The position numbers and the translations under genes were made by a program. The notes beneath the pieces were generated by a model. The model was given only the letters and a program-made list of their open reading frames with translations, was not told the DNA's origin and did no database searches. A stretch of DNA of 64,000 bases from Trichodelitschia bisporula (lineage: Eukaryota > Ascomycota > Dothideomycetes > Phaeotrichales > Phaeotrichaceae): NCBI GenBank assembly GCA_010356995.1, contig ML996705.1, forward strand, positions 310,001-374,000, in the 5' to 3' direction. Below, piece after piece: positions 24,260 through 35,262 of the stretch (within the stretch, counting starts at the first letter, position 1; each line of letters begins with the position of its first letter).

Positions 24260-25790
24260 CTATCGCTGCCACACTCGCTCGCTTATCCTGGTGTGGTCCG
24301 TTCCGGTGTGGGTCTATATATGGGTGCCGATCTCCTGCGTCTTTAACGTCATTAGCGGTCCGGGCCGGTATTGTAGCCGGCCTGGTTCGTCCCCGGTTGA
24401 GGACGGTGGAGGGTAAGATGTATAGCGTGAGGGAGGGACCGGCCGTCGAGACGGTGGTATATTCGGTAGCTGAGGCGGGGTCGGCGGCGTCGACGTCTAT
24501 CTCGGAGTAGGAGGTGGTAAGCCCGAGTCGGATCGGGGCCTTGCCCTTCTCGGCCCGCTTCGCTTCCGCTTTCTTCTTTCTGTTGTAGGTAACCGGGGTC
24601 TACTTATTTGGGTTAGCTGACTGTCCATGGCCCGGTCCGGGATCGGGTGTTCCAGTAATCGGGCGGTCTCTATGGATGGTCGGGTTCTTAAGCCGGTACG
24701 TCGTTTAAGGCACTTAATGCGCAGCTCCGCGAGCTATTTATGATAGTTAGCCCACTCGGGGCAGGACGCGCGTTATTCTGTGTAGCATATTCGGGCCGTT
24801 GCCGGCTGCGTATATACCGTATATCTTATCCGTTGCATATCCCCCTTATGGGGACAGTCGGCAGCCTAGTATTCACCTGTATAGTAACCGCACCGGGTTT
24901 CGCGTCGGTAGGTGCTCGCGGCGTAGCCTGGCGCGTAATAATTTATATAACGCTTCTTAGATAGGGCGTGGTGGTGTATCGTAACGTCCTACTAGTTACC
25001 GGGTAGCCGGAGGCCGTACCGGACGAGAGCCTCCTATTGTTCCTTCGTTTCCACATAAAAGATGAGGTATGTACGTATTTTCGGATGCCCGGCCGCGTTA
25101 CGTACTCGGGATTACCGGTTGCCGTAAGGCTACCGGATCCGTGTGATCCGTAGTTCCGATTGCCCCGGAACGGTTATAGCTCGTACGAGACGCTTAATAA
25201 GCTCCCGGTTTTGTGCTGTCAGGCCGTGCTTAACTGTATGGGTAATGGGGAAGAAGTACGCGATAACCGGGCAATCCTATAGTTGAATCTTACCGTAGAG
25301 CCGGCTCCGGTAAGCGTCCCTCCTCCGAAGTAAATCCGCAGCCTGATCGGGCCTCTTGAAGTGTACCTTCTATAATCCGCTCTTTAGGCGCCGGGCTGCG
25401 ACCGCTCCTAGTTGTGTTATAATATGCCGTTTAGCTGCGTCATCGGGTATAGCCGCCAGGTCGGGTCCGAGGTGGATGATGACGTCGGCGGTTATCTTAT
25501 TGTGTGCCGGGAGAGGCTTCGGCTTCGGTACCGGTGCCGTGCTATCGATCGGGTTGTTTGCGGCGCGCGGGAAGGCCCCGGCTTGATTGTCGGTGTTAGT
25601 ATTAGCGGGCTGGCTGGCGCGTAGCTCGTTGACCTGCGTCTGGAGCCCTGTAGTTATATTAAGGACTTGACAGAGCGGGTCGGATTACTTTAGCTATAGA
25701 GCTCCGGCTCCGACTCCGGTTCCGGTTCCGGTTCCGTCTCCGGTATAAATCGGGAGCCGTTTAAGCGCGTCCTTAAGGTTGTTAACTAGT
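24260..25790 (-). mobile_element. Decayed LINE ORF1 (Tad1-like, zinc-knuckle), RIP-mutated
   Basis: On the minus strand one frame runs from about 25690 to 24690 with protein-like composition, interrupted by about ten stops. All are TAA or TAG where CAA or CAG would be expected. The N-terminal half is Pro/Asn/Thr-rich, then a folded stretch (DVIIHLGPDLAAIPDDAAKR). Near 24950-24790 come three zinc-knuckle-like groups in which several expected Cys and His codons read as Tyr, ending in RASCPEWANYHK, as in ORF1 of Tad/I-type LINEs. TpA is very common and CpA scarce. These are the marks of repeat-induced point mutation on both strands, although GC is still high. No reverse transcriptase follows. 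A retroelement gag is a less likely alternative. Confidence 0.6.
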
Positions 25791-26569
25791 GCAAATGAAC
25801 GGGATGAACGGTGTCGGAGCGAGCAGGGTATTATCGAGGGATCGAAGCGTAGATTTAATCATGTGGGACGTCAGGGCGTCTCCGGTAGTGTCTTCAGAAG
25901 ATATGGTGGATTCTGAGTTGCTGGATGATTAATCGGAGGTATTATTATTTGACAATGGTGGGGGTTAAAAACTCTGCAGTTGCGGAGATCTTCTACTACC
26001 ACCGCGTCGATGGAGTGCCGGGGCGTTCCCGGATATCATTTGGCTGCTCATAATGAGCTGTCGACGATAGCGACGTCAAATTGAGGGAAAAGTGTCAATT
26101 TCAAGAACTGGCGTTGTGGCCGGTGGCTTTTCTTTTGTGTAAACTATATGAGATTGGGTGGAAGGAAGATCGTTAATTGCGTTTGCATTTTCCAGACGAG
26201 TGAAACTTTCATATTGACTACCTAAAGGGTGACTATCTAAAGTGGCCATCTCAGAAATCTGAGATGTTTGACAGGGCGGGACGCCTCTTACTGTACCAGA
26301 CCTACCAAATCGCCCGTCGCTCTCTCAGAGTTCACGCTGCATAATGAGAAAGACGAAGTTGGACATGGGGCAGGGACAGAAATTAACCTTTACGCGAAGG
26401 CCGTCAAATCCTTTTGTAAAACGGTTGACATAACCGCTCTTGCATCCGTGCTCCCCAAATCCTGCCGGAATCGGACCATATAGACCGCTTCCCGTACTTC
26501 GTCTTCCCCGCGGTTCTCTTCCTCGCACCGCTGGGGTGGGTATAAGCTGCGGTTGAAATGAGTCTGGGT

Positions 26570-26688
26570 ACTAGGGCTGACGCTGAATGACGGACTAATC
26601 GGGGAGCAGATTTCATTTTGAATATATTCTGTAAGAAGGTCTGCTTTCTGATTAGACCGCTAATAAGCGTGAGCCCAGAGTGAGCCCC
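26570..26688. repeat. Imperfect palindrome (fold-back element, family B-like)
   Basis: GGGCTGACGCTG and GACGGACTAATCGGGGAGCA on the left pair with TTCTGATTAGACCGC and AGCGTGAGCCC on the right, centred on AATATATT at about 26625. The core resembles the ACCAATCAGGGAGCAG of family B. Confidence 0.55.
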
Positions 26689-27004
26689 AACCCCAAGACT
26701 CTGTCGAACCCCAGTTTGAGCCCCTGCCGTACAATGGATACGTCGTCAAACTCCATCAGGGAATTTTTACACAGATTCCCCCAACGCCTGAAACACCCAC
26801 CACATGGCTCATCTCAATGGAGCGATTTAATAATCAATTGTGGAAAAACCCCCGCGTCGCATGAGCTCCACCTACTGCAATGCTGACTTCTAATTTGATA
26901 TGATCTTATTGCCAAGGCCCTTTGGCTAGCGTTAGGGCCCACCAAAATTCCAGTTAAGGTTAGAATCTCGGTGCGCTCATGCGATGTAGGTATTCCTGCA
27001 GGAT

Positions 27005-30000
27005 CTATGGCTCATTCCCTGCGCTCCGCTCTTTGATCTTCTCCAGAACCGAACCCATCCCATCCTGTAATCCTGTAGTGACCTGTCTGTGGTAATTCTA
27101 CGGCCATTTGTATCTAGTTGTGAAAGGGTATGCAACGGTGCTGGACTCTTCGCCATGACTTGGCGGTTTGGCCTCCTAATATCACTTACCCGCTGGCCAG
27201 AGGCGTTGCACCCGCTGTTTGATCTTTCTCCCCTGAACCAGGTACAGCCACGTGCAGAAGAACACCATGGCGAAGTTGAAGATGATGTATGCCCAAAATA
27301 TGCCGTAGTCACGCCAAACATTCTTCCAAAAGACGTTGAAGCTCGCAGCCTTCCTACGTCAGCACTTCTTTTATAGCCGGACGAGGTGAACTTACGAATT
27401 GATCTCCATTTGCATACTGGCAAAAACCACATTCACCGTTTGGCAATGTCACAACATACCCTCCTGCTTTTTGCACGTATTGCTGCGTATATGAGTTGCA
27501 GGTCTGGCCAGGAGGCGCGCTAAAGACAGCAAGCTCAACCTGATCGCAGCGGACAGGAATCTCATGCACAATGAGCGCCAGCATGCCTTCAAAGAGGTAG
27601 CGGAACGGCGAAAGATGGTACATCCAGTGCCAGAACTTGATCATGGCTGCGAGAGGAACAACGACCCCGCAGAACGAGATGACGAATAGGAAGAATAGCG
27701 GTACAAGAATTGAGGCGAGCAGATCATTCGGGGAGAAGGACGCGATGGCCTGCCCGAATCCAAGGTAGAAGAGCTCAAACACTTGGATAAACATCCAGAT
27801 GACGGCAGCTCGATATGTCCCGCGGGGGAAAGAGGGCGCCCAGTACCAACAGGCCCAGTACACGGTGCCCGCGACAGCGCGGTAGGGAATTTCGGAAACG
27901 ATCGCGCCGGTTGTAAATGCAATCCAGGAATATATTTTCGCCTTCGCTTCGCGCGACTCATAAATGCCCCTTGCGTGCAAGAAGCGCGGCTGCAGCTGTT
28001 GGATGAGTGGCGGGCTGATGGTTAGCGTCATAAAGATGCTAAAGACGTGACTCTGCATGTCGATTTGGCTATGTCCGAGGTTCCAGAAGGTGAAGCCGTT
28101 GAACAGGCCGGTAAAAACATGCAGCATAAACATGCCTATGACATATTTGGGGCTGCGCCACATGGCAGTGAATGACCGATGCACGACTGCAAGCACCTGT
28201 GTAGACAAGGGCATCGCGTACTCGCGGTCATCCTTTGTGTGATCAGCTGCTGAAGCATCGTGCCGCGACTTCACGATGTGATAGATCTCTTCTGTCAGGG
28301 CGGCATTCTCTTCAGAGTTGCTCCATACTTCGCCCCAGTCTTTGCCCTTGTAATCGGGGTTGCCGGCGCCGATGACATCAAGCATGTGTCTGAGCAGTGT
28401 TAATTTACAGAACCCATGAAGAAGGGTAAAGCTTACTCCGCAGGGTTCGCATGTGAAGGACACTTCTTTCCTCCATTCCTCTCAAAATACTCGAGCAGCG
28501 TGCGACTATCTGGCCCAAGGTCGCCAAAATATACCGTGCGGCCTCCAGACTCAAGCAGCAGCAATCGGTCAAATTCTTCGAAGAGAATGCTAGATGGCTG
28601 GTGAATGGTGCAGAGGATCGCCTGGCCAGCATCCGCGAGCTTGCGGAGAAACCGTACAATGTTAAACGCAGCGCCAGAGTCAAGGCCAGAGGTCGGCTCG
28701 TCCAAAAACATCAGGAGCTCGGGCTTGCTCGCAAGCTCCACGCCAATCGTCAGGCGTTTGCGCTGTTCCTGGTTGAGGCCTTCGCCAGGTGTCCCGATAA
28801 CGGCACCTGCGATACTTCTCATCTCGAGCAAGTCAATAATCTTCTCGCAATAATCGTACTTTTCCTGCAGAGGCACCTCGGGTGGCTGTCTAAGCTTTGC
28901 GGAGAACCGTAGAGCCTCGCGTACTGTGGCGGTGGGTTCATGAACGTCTTGCTGTTCTGCAAACCCCGATGATCTCTGGAACGAGCGCGGCAGCGGCCGG
29001 CCATCGACCAAAAAGTCTCCGGTGACCGTTCCGACCCGGATGCGCTGTGCAAGTGCATTGAGGAGAGTAGTTTTGCCAGCTCCTGAAGCACCCTGCTCAG
29101 GTCAGAAAGAACGTCCGAGAGAGCAGAACATACCATGAGGGCGGTCAGCTTTCCGGGCTGCACATAGCCCTGAACATGCTGCAGAAGCATGCGCTCCCCG
29201 CCTTGATAGGGGATGGTGTAGCAGATGTCCTGGAACGTGAGGACCGACTCGTTTTTGGCGAGCCCCTCTGTAGGATCTTTTGTCTCCTCGTTTGCATTTC
29301 GCGAATCGACATTCCCTTCCACAGTCTCCTGCTTTTCACCAGACTCCTCATCGCTTGGAGATTGGTGCTCCAACGACCGCTCGACGTCCAGCGCCTGGCC
29401 ACGCTCGTAAACGACAACTCCTCCGCCTCCTTTATTCGGTTTCTGGAGTTCCATCCCCAAGGCTGTGAGGGCGACGAAAAAGCCGAAGAAGGCGCAGATG
29501 AACCCAAAATTGCGCCACAGGTGCCCTCTCGAGTAGCCAAATGCCGTCTTGATGTAATCTGAGCCGCGAACAACGTTTGAGCCTGGATTTGATCCTGCTA
29601 AAGCACAGCTTTGGTACCGCGGCGATGCATTAGGGACCATTGGGACGAGGTATGGAGGCTCGCACTGGATGTCGAGACTGTAAAACTCGTTCGCCATCAA
29701 AGCTTCAAACCCATACTGGACTGGGTTTATCCACCTTAGCCACGAGAACCACGGATGCATCTTCCTCGGCGGGATGAGATATCCAGTGTAGACAACAAGC
29801 GCCTGAATGGCGACGCCTGTGACTCTCGTTGCGGCGTCCAGCGATCCCATAAGTGCTCCGATGGACCTGAAAAAGGCATACATGGTCATGGTAACGATGA
29901 AAAGAAAGAGGTACGCAATGAAGAATTGTGATGCGGTCCGCTGTAGGTTAGCCATAAAGTAGACGATGACCAGGAATATTGTAACCTGGACCAGGACAAG

Positions 30001-31874
30001 CGGAACGTCCACGACCGTCTGCGCGATGGCATATGCGGCGGGCCGGTAAAACGTGAATGACTTATGCTTGAGCAGGATTGGCTTCGACTCAAAGGCAGCT
30101 GTTAGTTCTGCCAGTGCGAGCAGGGCGTTGAACAGCAGCATGAAGAACATAACACCACCGCGGGTAAAGACACCACTGGTAGTCTTCGGTAGGTCGTAAA
30201 ATAGACTGCCTACGATTAGGGCCTGGAACAAAATGCCGCCCCATTTACCGCCGAGAGACTGTTTGTCGCCAATCATTACGAGAAACTGGCGCTTGGTGCA
30301 CACCCAAACCTGCATTGGGAAGGAGAGGGTGTAGTTTTTCGGGCGTTCATTTGGCGAGTGCTGCTGGCGCATACTCTCCATCTCTTCGCGAAACGTTTCA
30401 ATCTCGGAGAGGTTCTGCTCTCTGATTTTGCTTTGCGCCAAGGCCTGCGCGAATTCCTCAGGAGACCTGGGAATTCGATCTTCCCAACCTTCCCTTGCGT
30501 GTCTCTCGTGCTTGTCCGTAACGGAAGTTAGAAAGTCAGCGGTCGTCCAGCGGTCGGGACGTTCAAAACCCAGGTCCTTGAAGTACTGTGCCGCCTGGTC
30601 CGTAGGCCCAAAGTAACAGCAATGCCCTTCGTCAATGAGCAAGACTTTGTCAAAAAGCTCGTAAAGGCTTTCGCCTGCCTGGTACAGTGCAACGCACGTT
30701 GATATGTTGACCATGTTGGTAAGAGCGCGTAGGGACGTGACGTATTCCAATGCTGTGCTGGCGTCGAGACCCCGGGTGCTATTGTCCCAGCACTGGGTGG
30801 ACGCTTTCGTGATCATTGCCTCTGCAATGCTCACACGCTTCTTCTCACCACCGGAGATACCTTGAATGAGCTCGTTACCGACTTTAGTGTTCATTGTGTG
30901 CTCGATCCAAAAGAGTTTGGAGACAACGCGCAGAAACTCGTTGACATAGTCTGAGCGAGACTCCCCTTCCTTTCTGGAAGCCTGACCAGGTGTACGCGTT
31001 CGGAGCGCAAACTTAAGCGTGCTCTTGACCGTGAGTGTTGCGTAGTGAAAATCGTCTTCGGGGTTGTAGAGCACTTCACTACGGTACTTTTTGTGCATCG
31101 TTTTTGCGTCGACGCCTCCGTACTTGACCTCGCCTTCGATACCCTCGTAGCCGGAGCGCTGATTTCCGACGACTTTGAGAAAGGTTGAGCAGCCGGCTCC
31201 AGGCCTCCCAAGTACTAAAAGCATCTCGCCTGGCTTCACGCAGCCCGTAAAGTCATGGAGTAGAGTTCTAACTGGAGGTTTGTCGCGTGCACGCCCTGTG
31301 CGGAACAGCCGCTGGAAGAATCGAAAGGGGCCAACGAAAAGGTCACCAGCCTCTGGACTTAGCGAAAGGAGACTATCTAGAGTGTGATACTTACCTTGGG
31401 TTGTAATGCTGCACCGACTCCCGTACCCTTAACAGTGAGGTTTTCCCATGTCACACCAACATGCCTGGACCGCTCTTCTTCCGAGTGTTCCTGCCGCGTC
31501 CGGCCGAACATTCGGGAGAGCAGCAGGTCAACTCCCTCGGTTTCATCTTCACCACCGGATTTCTCGGAAGAAGCTCCCGGCTTGCTTGACCGACGGCGGG
31601 AAAGGGCCCGGAGCGTATTTTCTTCGGACACAGCTCGCTCGCCCATAGTTCGTTGCTCCAAGCCCTCCAAATTTCCAGTCGACCTTGCTTTGATCGGGAC
31701 ATATCCCAATTCTTTGCGATCATTCGAGATGATACCCCTGGAATTTGAGTTCTTCTCCGACTTCGTCGATTCGGGAGTGGCACTTTCGCTTCTGCTGAAC
31801 TGAAGGCGGGATTCCGACTGGGTCTGCTGCGGTTGCGGTGTAACTGGTGGGCGACCAGGCGTCATGTCGGTCAT
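27005..31874 (-). CDS. PDR-type ABC transporter (ABCG, full size)
   Basis: Six exons (31874-31395, 31350-29134, 29092-28437, 28389-27396, 27349-27190, 27072-27005) give about 1524 residues in the order NBD1-TMD1-NBD2-TMD2. NBD1 has the fungal degenerate Walker [10 protein letters not shown] (about 208-216), signature [14 protein letters not shown] and Walker B ending [12 protein letters not shown]2 has a canonical Walker [10 protein letters not shown] (about 900-908), the degenerate LNQEQRKR signature and [12 protein letters not shown]. This asymmetry marks PDR pumps, which export azoles and other hydrophobic compounds across the plasma membrane. The first 160 residues are Ser/Glu/Arg-rich. 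The 3' end is uncertain: reading on past 27190 stops at 27182 inside a GTAAGTGA donor. Splicing to 27072 adds an amphipathic 22-residue tail. The first intron, at 44 nt, is short. Confidence 0.92.
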
Positions 31875-32585
31875 GGTGTCAGGACTGTCACTGGATTCTC
31901 TGCACACGAGGGTGTCAACGGTGGTGCACCCTGCGAGAGCAAGGGATCATGCGAAGTGCAAAGTGTAGATAAATACCATTGCTGGGCAAGACGCAAAGTA
32001 ACGCAGATCCTGCGCGCACCTACAACCATCAGATAATACAAAGAACAGAAAACAAGCTACAGGTCATGCATTCCGGAGTAATTGACTTGGGTTGGATGCG
32101 CCGATCGGTTGCGTGAGCAAGACGTCATCGTATGGTCTTGGCATCGGATCCGAAAGCCCTGGGAGATTGGGCCAGGGGAGATCCTGCATAAGACCACACA
32201 AGCGCAGGCTTACCCCCACGACAGAGAGATCCACATGTGTTGATGCAAAAATCGTCGCCCTCGATCGTCGCACCCTGTCATGGGCTTGTGACAGTCGGAC
32301 AAATAAACCGCCCGACGTTCGCTCAACGAGCTTTCGACGAACGAAATGCACTTGGCATGGACCTGGGAGCACATAAGACAAATCCACATCATAGAGCAAT
32401 ATACTTCTCTCCAATGCCTGACACGGTCACACAGCACACGCCCGAGTACAGGTTTACCAACCGCCCGTGGCCCTAGAATATGCGTCAAGCCATTAGCGAC
32501 ATTGTCCCCAACGCCCCAGTAATAACAACGCAGTAGTGGAATCACTCAGACAAGCAAGCTACCCCGAAAAGTTACTCCGCCCACA
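31875..32585. other. Intergenic region between ABC transporter and spf30
   Basis: This 0.7-kb region holds the promoter of the transporter (-) and the 3' flank of spf30 (-). No gene, repeat or RNA was seen. Confidence 0.5.
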
Positions 32586-33550
32586 TCACACTTCGTCCTC
32601 GCCCAGAGCCTGGTACGTGTGTCGCGATCTAGTGGGATCCTTTCGCATGGCTTGACCGGAGCCAGTGAAGCCAACTACAGTTGTCAGCGGCAGGTTTCCA
32701 TCGAGTAAGATAAACGAACCTCGAGCGTTGACACCTTCACCGGTGCGGAACATGCTCTCCTTGCCTAAAGCCTTTTTCCCCGCCCCCTTCTGCTGGAAAC
32801 TCTTCCAGCTGTTCTGACCCGCCTCCAGCTCCTTCTTAGCCTTGACCTGGCGCGGCATTTTGGGCGGCCGCGGAGGCCCATCGCTGACCTTGCTCGGCTC
32901 CCGCTTGGCCTGCGTCGCGAGAGCGGGGTTGATGTTGGCGGCGGCCGAGATGACGCTTGAGCCATTAGAGGGGCTCACCAGCGTCGAGGTCACTGGAGGG
33001 CCGTCAGCCTTGCGCTTCTTCGACTCGTACATGAGAGGTTTCAGGTCCGAAGGAGAGAGCTTCTCGGTGGTGTCGTATTTGTCAAACTTTACATAGTAGA
33101 TCGGGTTCGTCGACGAGCCGGTGATAGACGTGATCTGTGCTGGATAAAAGCCCTTATCTCCCGTGATCCACCGCGCAAGAACGGAGTCGTTGACTTTGAA
33201 CTTCACGGCGGAGGTATCGTCGGCTGTGGGCTTGCGGCTCTGCTCCTGGAACTTGGGATGATTCTCCTTGGACCACTTCGGCTTGTCCTCGACTTGGGGC
33301 GGTTGCGACGTCTTTGGCGCCTGACGTACACGGTGCTCTTGGAGCTCGCTTTCGATGAGGCTAATGCCTTCGAGCAAATCGGCTTGAAGTGTGAGCAACT
33401 CGGTGTTCTCAGGATCGGCTTGCAGGCCGGATTGAACCTCTTCGAGCTGGGATGTAATCAGAATCTGCCAAGGAAGGAGCATGCATAATATACCAGAGCC
33501 TTTTGCTCCTTCAAATCGTTTTCATACAGTTCGATCTGATCGGTCGCCAT
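32586..33550 (-). CDS. spf30: Tudor-domain splicing factor SPF30 (SMN-like)
   Basis: Exons 33550-33494, 33446-32720 and 32674-32586 give 290 residues. Residues 1-55 form a helical segment, including LEEVQSGLQADPENTELL, which matches the N-terminus of SPF30/SMNDC1. A Tudor domain at about 85-140 (VNDSVLARWITGDKGFYPAQ, then YYVKFDKYDTTEKLSPSDLKP) would bind symmetric dimethyl-arginine on Sm-type proteins. A Lys/Pro linker follows. The C-terminal block (NSWKSFQQKG, SMFRTGEGVNARVGFTGSG) matches the conserved end of SPF30. The family acts in assembly of the U4/U6.U5 tri-snRNP into the spliceosome in the nucleus. The 47-nt first intron was chosen because a shorter 29-nt option is implausible and because the join restores the family's helix. 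Confidence 0.85.
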
Positions 33551-35137
33551 GTTGCATGGGTGTGGTAGCGTACCGCTACCTTGTGGCGGTTCGGGTGTAG
33601 ATCCGGCGTGGGGAGGGGGGGAAGAGAGGAAAGAAATGGCAGAGAAACAAATGGTGTCTTCTCGTGCGGCAGCTATGTCCTTTTCCGATAAGCTGGCTGT
33701 TTGCGCAAACAGTGGATCGAGAAGATCGGTGCTGATCTGCTGCCGCAGATGGCTGGCATCCAGCGAGGGCGATGGCGATGCTTGGCAAAGCTGCCCCCCC
33801 CCGGATTAACAAAAGACCGGCATCAAAGCGCGCCTTCACGTGCTCGCCCATTTAGCGCTCGCGTCGCAAACTTTGAGCGCTGAGTGAGGGGCTGAACGGT
33901 CTTTAATGCAAGAGGGAACGGCTTGGTCGAAACAGCAGCTTCCTCAAGGCAGGCCTGGTCGGTACGGGTAGTCATACAGAGGATAAGTCCCAAGTGCTGT
34001 GTCTGCAGTCTTCCTTCAAATGAAGGAATCAACGCGTCTTGGTGAAGCTGCGACTATCTGATCAGATCTGATCACTTTTAGGCATCAATCAATCATTCCC
34101 CCCTCTGTGCCCCTCCCCCAACTGCCCAACCGTCCCGTCGCGCATCACTCTAGAGCTAGTTCCATATTTCCCGCCCGAATGAATGCAAGGCACAGCCGAG
34201 ATATTTGATGTACTACGTAGGGCGTCAGGGCGTGCCTTTTTGAACCGCACTCAAGCCTCAAGCCCTCAAAAACCGGGGTCGGGCCAATTCCAACGTCCAT
34301 CAGGACGAATAAAACTTTGCCAAGGCAATTAACTCCGCTCACGACCAGCATCTCTTGCATCTCTGCTTAGCAATCAGTCCATGTGTCTCTCCGACTCTAC
34401 CACGGACTCCTCACTCAGCAAGCACCCCCAACTCTTGTGCTGCAAAGTTCTACTCGTACCCGCACCCTGACGCTGTTCATCTCCCAATCGAAAAGGCTGA
34501 AGACCAGTTCGTACCGGTTGTTCGCCATCACTTTCGTACTCTTTCCATCTACCAATTCGTAGAGCCAATCGGTACTGCCTGTAAGCCTGCACCCTTCGCG
34601 CTCCCCCCCAGTCTAGGAGCCTCGTTTTCCTCTCCGGCCGCTTTGTCCAAGTTCCTACCTCCCCAGGTGCATCTGATCTGACTCCGACTCCCTCTCCCCT
34701 CAACCCTCATCAATCTCTATCAAAGCTTCTGGCGGAAAGGTTCATCGCTGCTTCCTCTTGCGCATCACCGTCTATCCCTTCCCTTTCGCCTTCGATCCCG
34801 TTATCTTGTTAAGTGAGCCAACGCGGGGCGTCGCGGTCTGCCGAGCGGGGTAGCAGCCGTTGAGTGGCAAAAACTTGAACAGGTGTGCCACTCCCCAGGC
34901 CCTACATTTTCGCAGCTATCCTTCGCAATTCGTTACCAATTGTAGTTCTAAGGTCTTATCATTCGTTGGGCGCGTGCTGGAGTTGCGAATTATTGTTCTT
35001 GACTCGCCACCGTTAGACTGAAACGATGCTGACTGCCCGTAGTCCCACCTGGTTGACTCAATCGGTGCCAGTTGATTCTCAACATCTCGTCCCCAAACAC
35101 AAGCCATCACTTCGTATATCCATCGCGGTCGTCTGTA
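33551..35137. other. Divergent promoter region of spf30 and ap1
   Basis: This 1.6-kb region lies between two outward-facing start codons. The plus strand from about 34370 is C/T-rich, consistent with a long ap1 leader. An ATG at 35026 starts an overlapping upstream frame (listed separately). No other gene is seen. Confidence 0.55.
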
Positions 35138-35262
35138 ATGGCAGGACAGCCGGCCTTCAAGGCACCGTACAGCCTGTCGTCAGACCAGCAGGGCCTCCTC
35201 ATGGCCGCATTGGCCTCGAACAACCCCAACATGAAGGATGGCTTTGGGTCAGCGTTGGCTAA
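35026..35262 (+). promoter_or_regulatory. Candidate overlapping uORF of ap1
   Basis: The ATG at 35026 has A at -3 and opens a 78-codon frame that runs across the ap1 start at 35138 in another frame and ends at 35262. If it lies in the mature leader it would hold back ap1 translation. YAP1 and YAP2 mRNAs of budding yeast are known to carry uORFs. Whether transcription starts upstream of 35026 cannot be told from the sequence. Confidence 0.35.

Larger units (their letters stand above)
15270..27004. other. 11.7-kb gene-free repeat island
   Basis: No open frame in this stretch looks like a host protein. It contains fold-back MITEs (listed separately), a decayed LINE ORF1 and unclassified sequence of lower GC than the flanking genes. 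It sits between the arrestin gene and the PDR transporter. The 5' part (15.3-17.2 kb) and 20.9-23.1 kb hold no repeat that I could classify. Confidence 0.8.

Noticed and set aside
15270-27004. CRISPR-like array because of evenly repeated GGCCCAGGTAC motifs
   Set aside because: A eukaryotic genome; the repeats are subterminal motifs of fold-back elements, not regularly spaced direct repeats.
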